Positions 60,118 through 60,648 of a DNA stretch of 60,648 nt are shown one piece after another. The stretch's first letter is position 1. Each line of letters starts with the position of its first letter. Source of the stretch: Actinomycetota bacterium (GTDB taxonomy: Bacteria; Actinomycetota; Actinomycetes; Nanopelagicales; Nanopelagicaceae); the NCBI GenBank assembly GCA_016870715.1, contig VGAL01000006.1, positions 1 to 60,648 on the forward strand, written 5' to 3'. The position numbers were made by a program, and so were the translations under genes. Under the pieces are notes generated by a model. That model ran no database searches. It saw only the letters and a program-made list of their open reading frames with translations, and had not been told where the DNA came from.

Positions 60118-60648
60118 TAGCGGAGCACTAAATCTGGAATTTGATGGGTAAGTGGTCCATTCCATTTGGCACTCAACTCGCGCTCCAAAGCGCCACCTAC
60201 TAGGTAGAGTCGATCATCTTTCATTGCCGGCGCGATGATCTGGAAACCAACGGGTAAACCGTCCGAGAGTCCAGCAGGCAGACTCATCGAGGCAACTCCC
60301 GCGAGGTTAACTGGAATGGTCGCGACATCGCTTAGATACATCGCAACTGGATCATTACTCTTCTCGCCGATCTTAAATGCCACCGTTGGCGTAGTTGGTG
60401 AAACCAGAACATCCACTTTCGAATATGCAGCCGCGAAGTCACGAGTAATGAGCGTACGGACTTTTTGAGCACTTCCGTAGAACGCATCGTAATAACCAGC
60501 CGACAGCGCATACGTTCCTAAGATGATTCGTCTCTTGACTTCATCACCAAATCCAGCATCTCGAGTAAGGCTCATTACCTCTTCTGCGCTCTTGGTGCCA
60601 TCGTCTCCAATTCGAAGGCCATAACGCATCGCATCAAATCGAGCCAAG
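60117..60648 (-). CDS. gatA: Aspartyl/glutamyl-tRNA amidotransferase subunit A, C-terminal part
   Basis: The 3' end of gatA, cut by the right window edge. The visible 177 residues contain [39 protein letters not shown] and [13 protein letters not shown], then the [27 protein letters not shown] segment of amidase-signature enzymes. The catalytic Ser-cisSer-Lys triad lies upstream, outside the window. Stop overlaps the gatB start. Confidence 0.95.
   Translation of the reverse strand, partial: LARFDAMRYGLRIGDDGTKSAEEVMSLTRDAGFGDEVKRRIILGTYALSAGYYDAFYGSAQKVRTLITRDFAAAYSKVDVLVSPTTPTVAFKIGEKSNDPVAMYLSDVATIPVNLAGVASMSLPAGLSDGLPVGFQIIAPAMKDDRLYLVGGALERELSAKWNGPLTHQIPDLVLR

Noticed and set aside
60118-60165. 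A longer gatB start upstream of ATG 60117
   Set aside because: It lies inside gatA in another frame, the extra residues do not match GatB, and the TAATG overlap gives a natural coupled start.

Overview
The window is a gene-dense, intron-free bacterial chromosome segment. By eye its base composition is close to balanced. Neighbouring genes overlap by 1 to 4 bases or are separated by a few bases, and no gap between genes exceeds 300 bases. Gene content and order point to a small-genome actinobacterium, and a freshwater Nanopelagicales (acI-like) lineage is my best guess. The reasons are the series ftsK-rnj-dapA-thyX, dapB-M16-pnp-rpsO, ribF-truB-rbfA-infB-nusA-rimP-proS, GNAT-ispG-rseP-dxr and rlmN-cdsA-frr-pyrH-tsf-rpsB-xerC, which recall the Mycobacterium tuberculosis ftsK-to-xerC region (from memory), together with a mycoredoxin-like protein, ThyX, RNase J and several apparently leaderless starts. 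The genus is an inference. I saw no insertion sequence, phage, CRISPR, rRNA or tRNA.

Region 1 (1-24916) is core housekeeping, almost all on the minus strand: the start of a RodZ-like gene (cut by the window edge), FtsK, RNase J, lysine/diaminopimelate enzymes (dapA, dapB), ThyX, an inserted plus-strand azlCD branched-chain amino acid exporter, an M16 protease, the rpsO-pnp pair, the translation/RNA block ribF to proS, and the MEP-isoprenoid enzymes ispG and dxr with the site-2 protease between them.

Region 2 (24966-39833) is an accessory block inserted between dxr and rlmN, two genes that I recall as close together in relatives. It holds an FGGY sugar kinase, GABA aminotransferase, a ureohydrolase (agmatinase or guanidinobutyrase), two FAD-dependent amine oxidoreductases, a complete PotABCD polyamine ABC importer with a Tat/lipobox binding protein, an aminobutyraldehyde dehydrogenase, an Lrp/AsnC regulator, a class III aminotransferase and a small flavin-binding-like protein. 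Together they read as uptake of putrescine or related amines and conversion through 4-aminobutyraldehyde and GABA towards succinate semialdehyde. No gamma-glutamylputrescine synthetase is present.

Region 3 (39830-46493) returns to core genes: rlmN, cdsA, frr, pyrH, tsf, rpsB, an M23-family protein and xerC.

Region 4 (46504-57046) is a branched-chain amino acid and serine block (ilvD, then ilvB-ilvN-ilvC-serA-leuB-ilvE-cimA). Upstream of ilvB lies a 14-codon Val/Ile-rich leader peptide followed by a strong hairpin, which looks like an attenuator. Region 5 (57147-60648) holds an MFS exporter and gatB with the 3' part of gatA.

The most interesting items are the ilvB leader, the amine catabolic island with its uncharacterised aminotransferase/flavoprotein/oxidoreductase unit, an FGGY kinase sharing a 49-bp promoter region with dxr, recurrent TANNNT boxes 6-7 bases before start codons, and hairpins that mask the ribosome-binding sites of pnp and the Lrp regulator.
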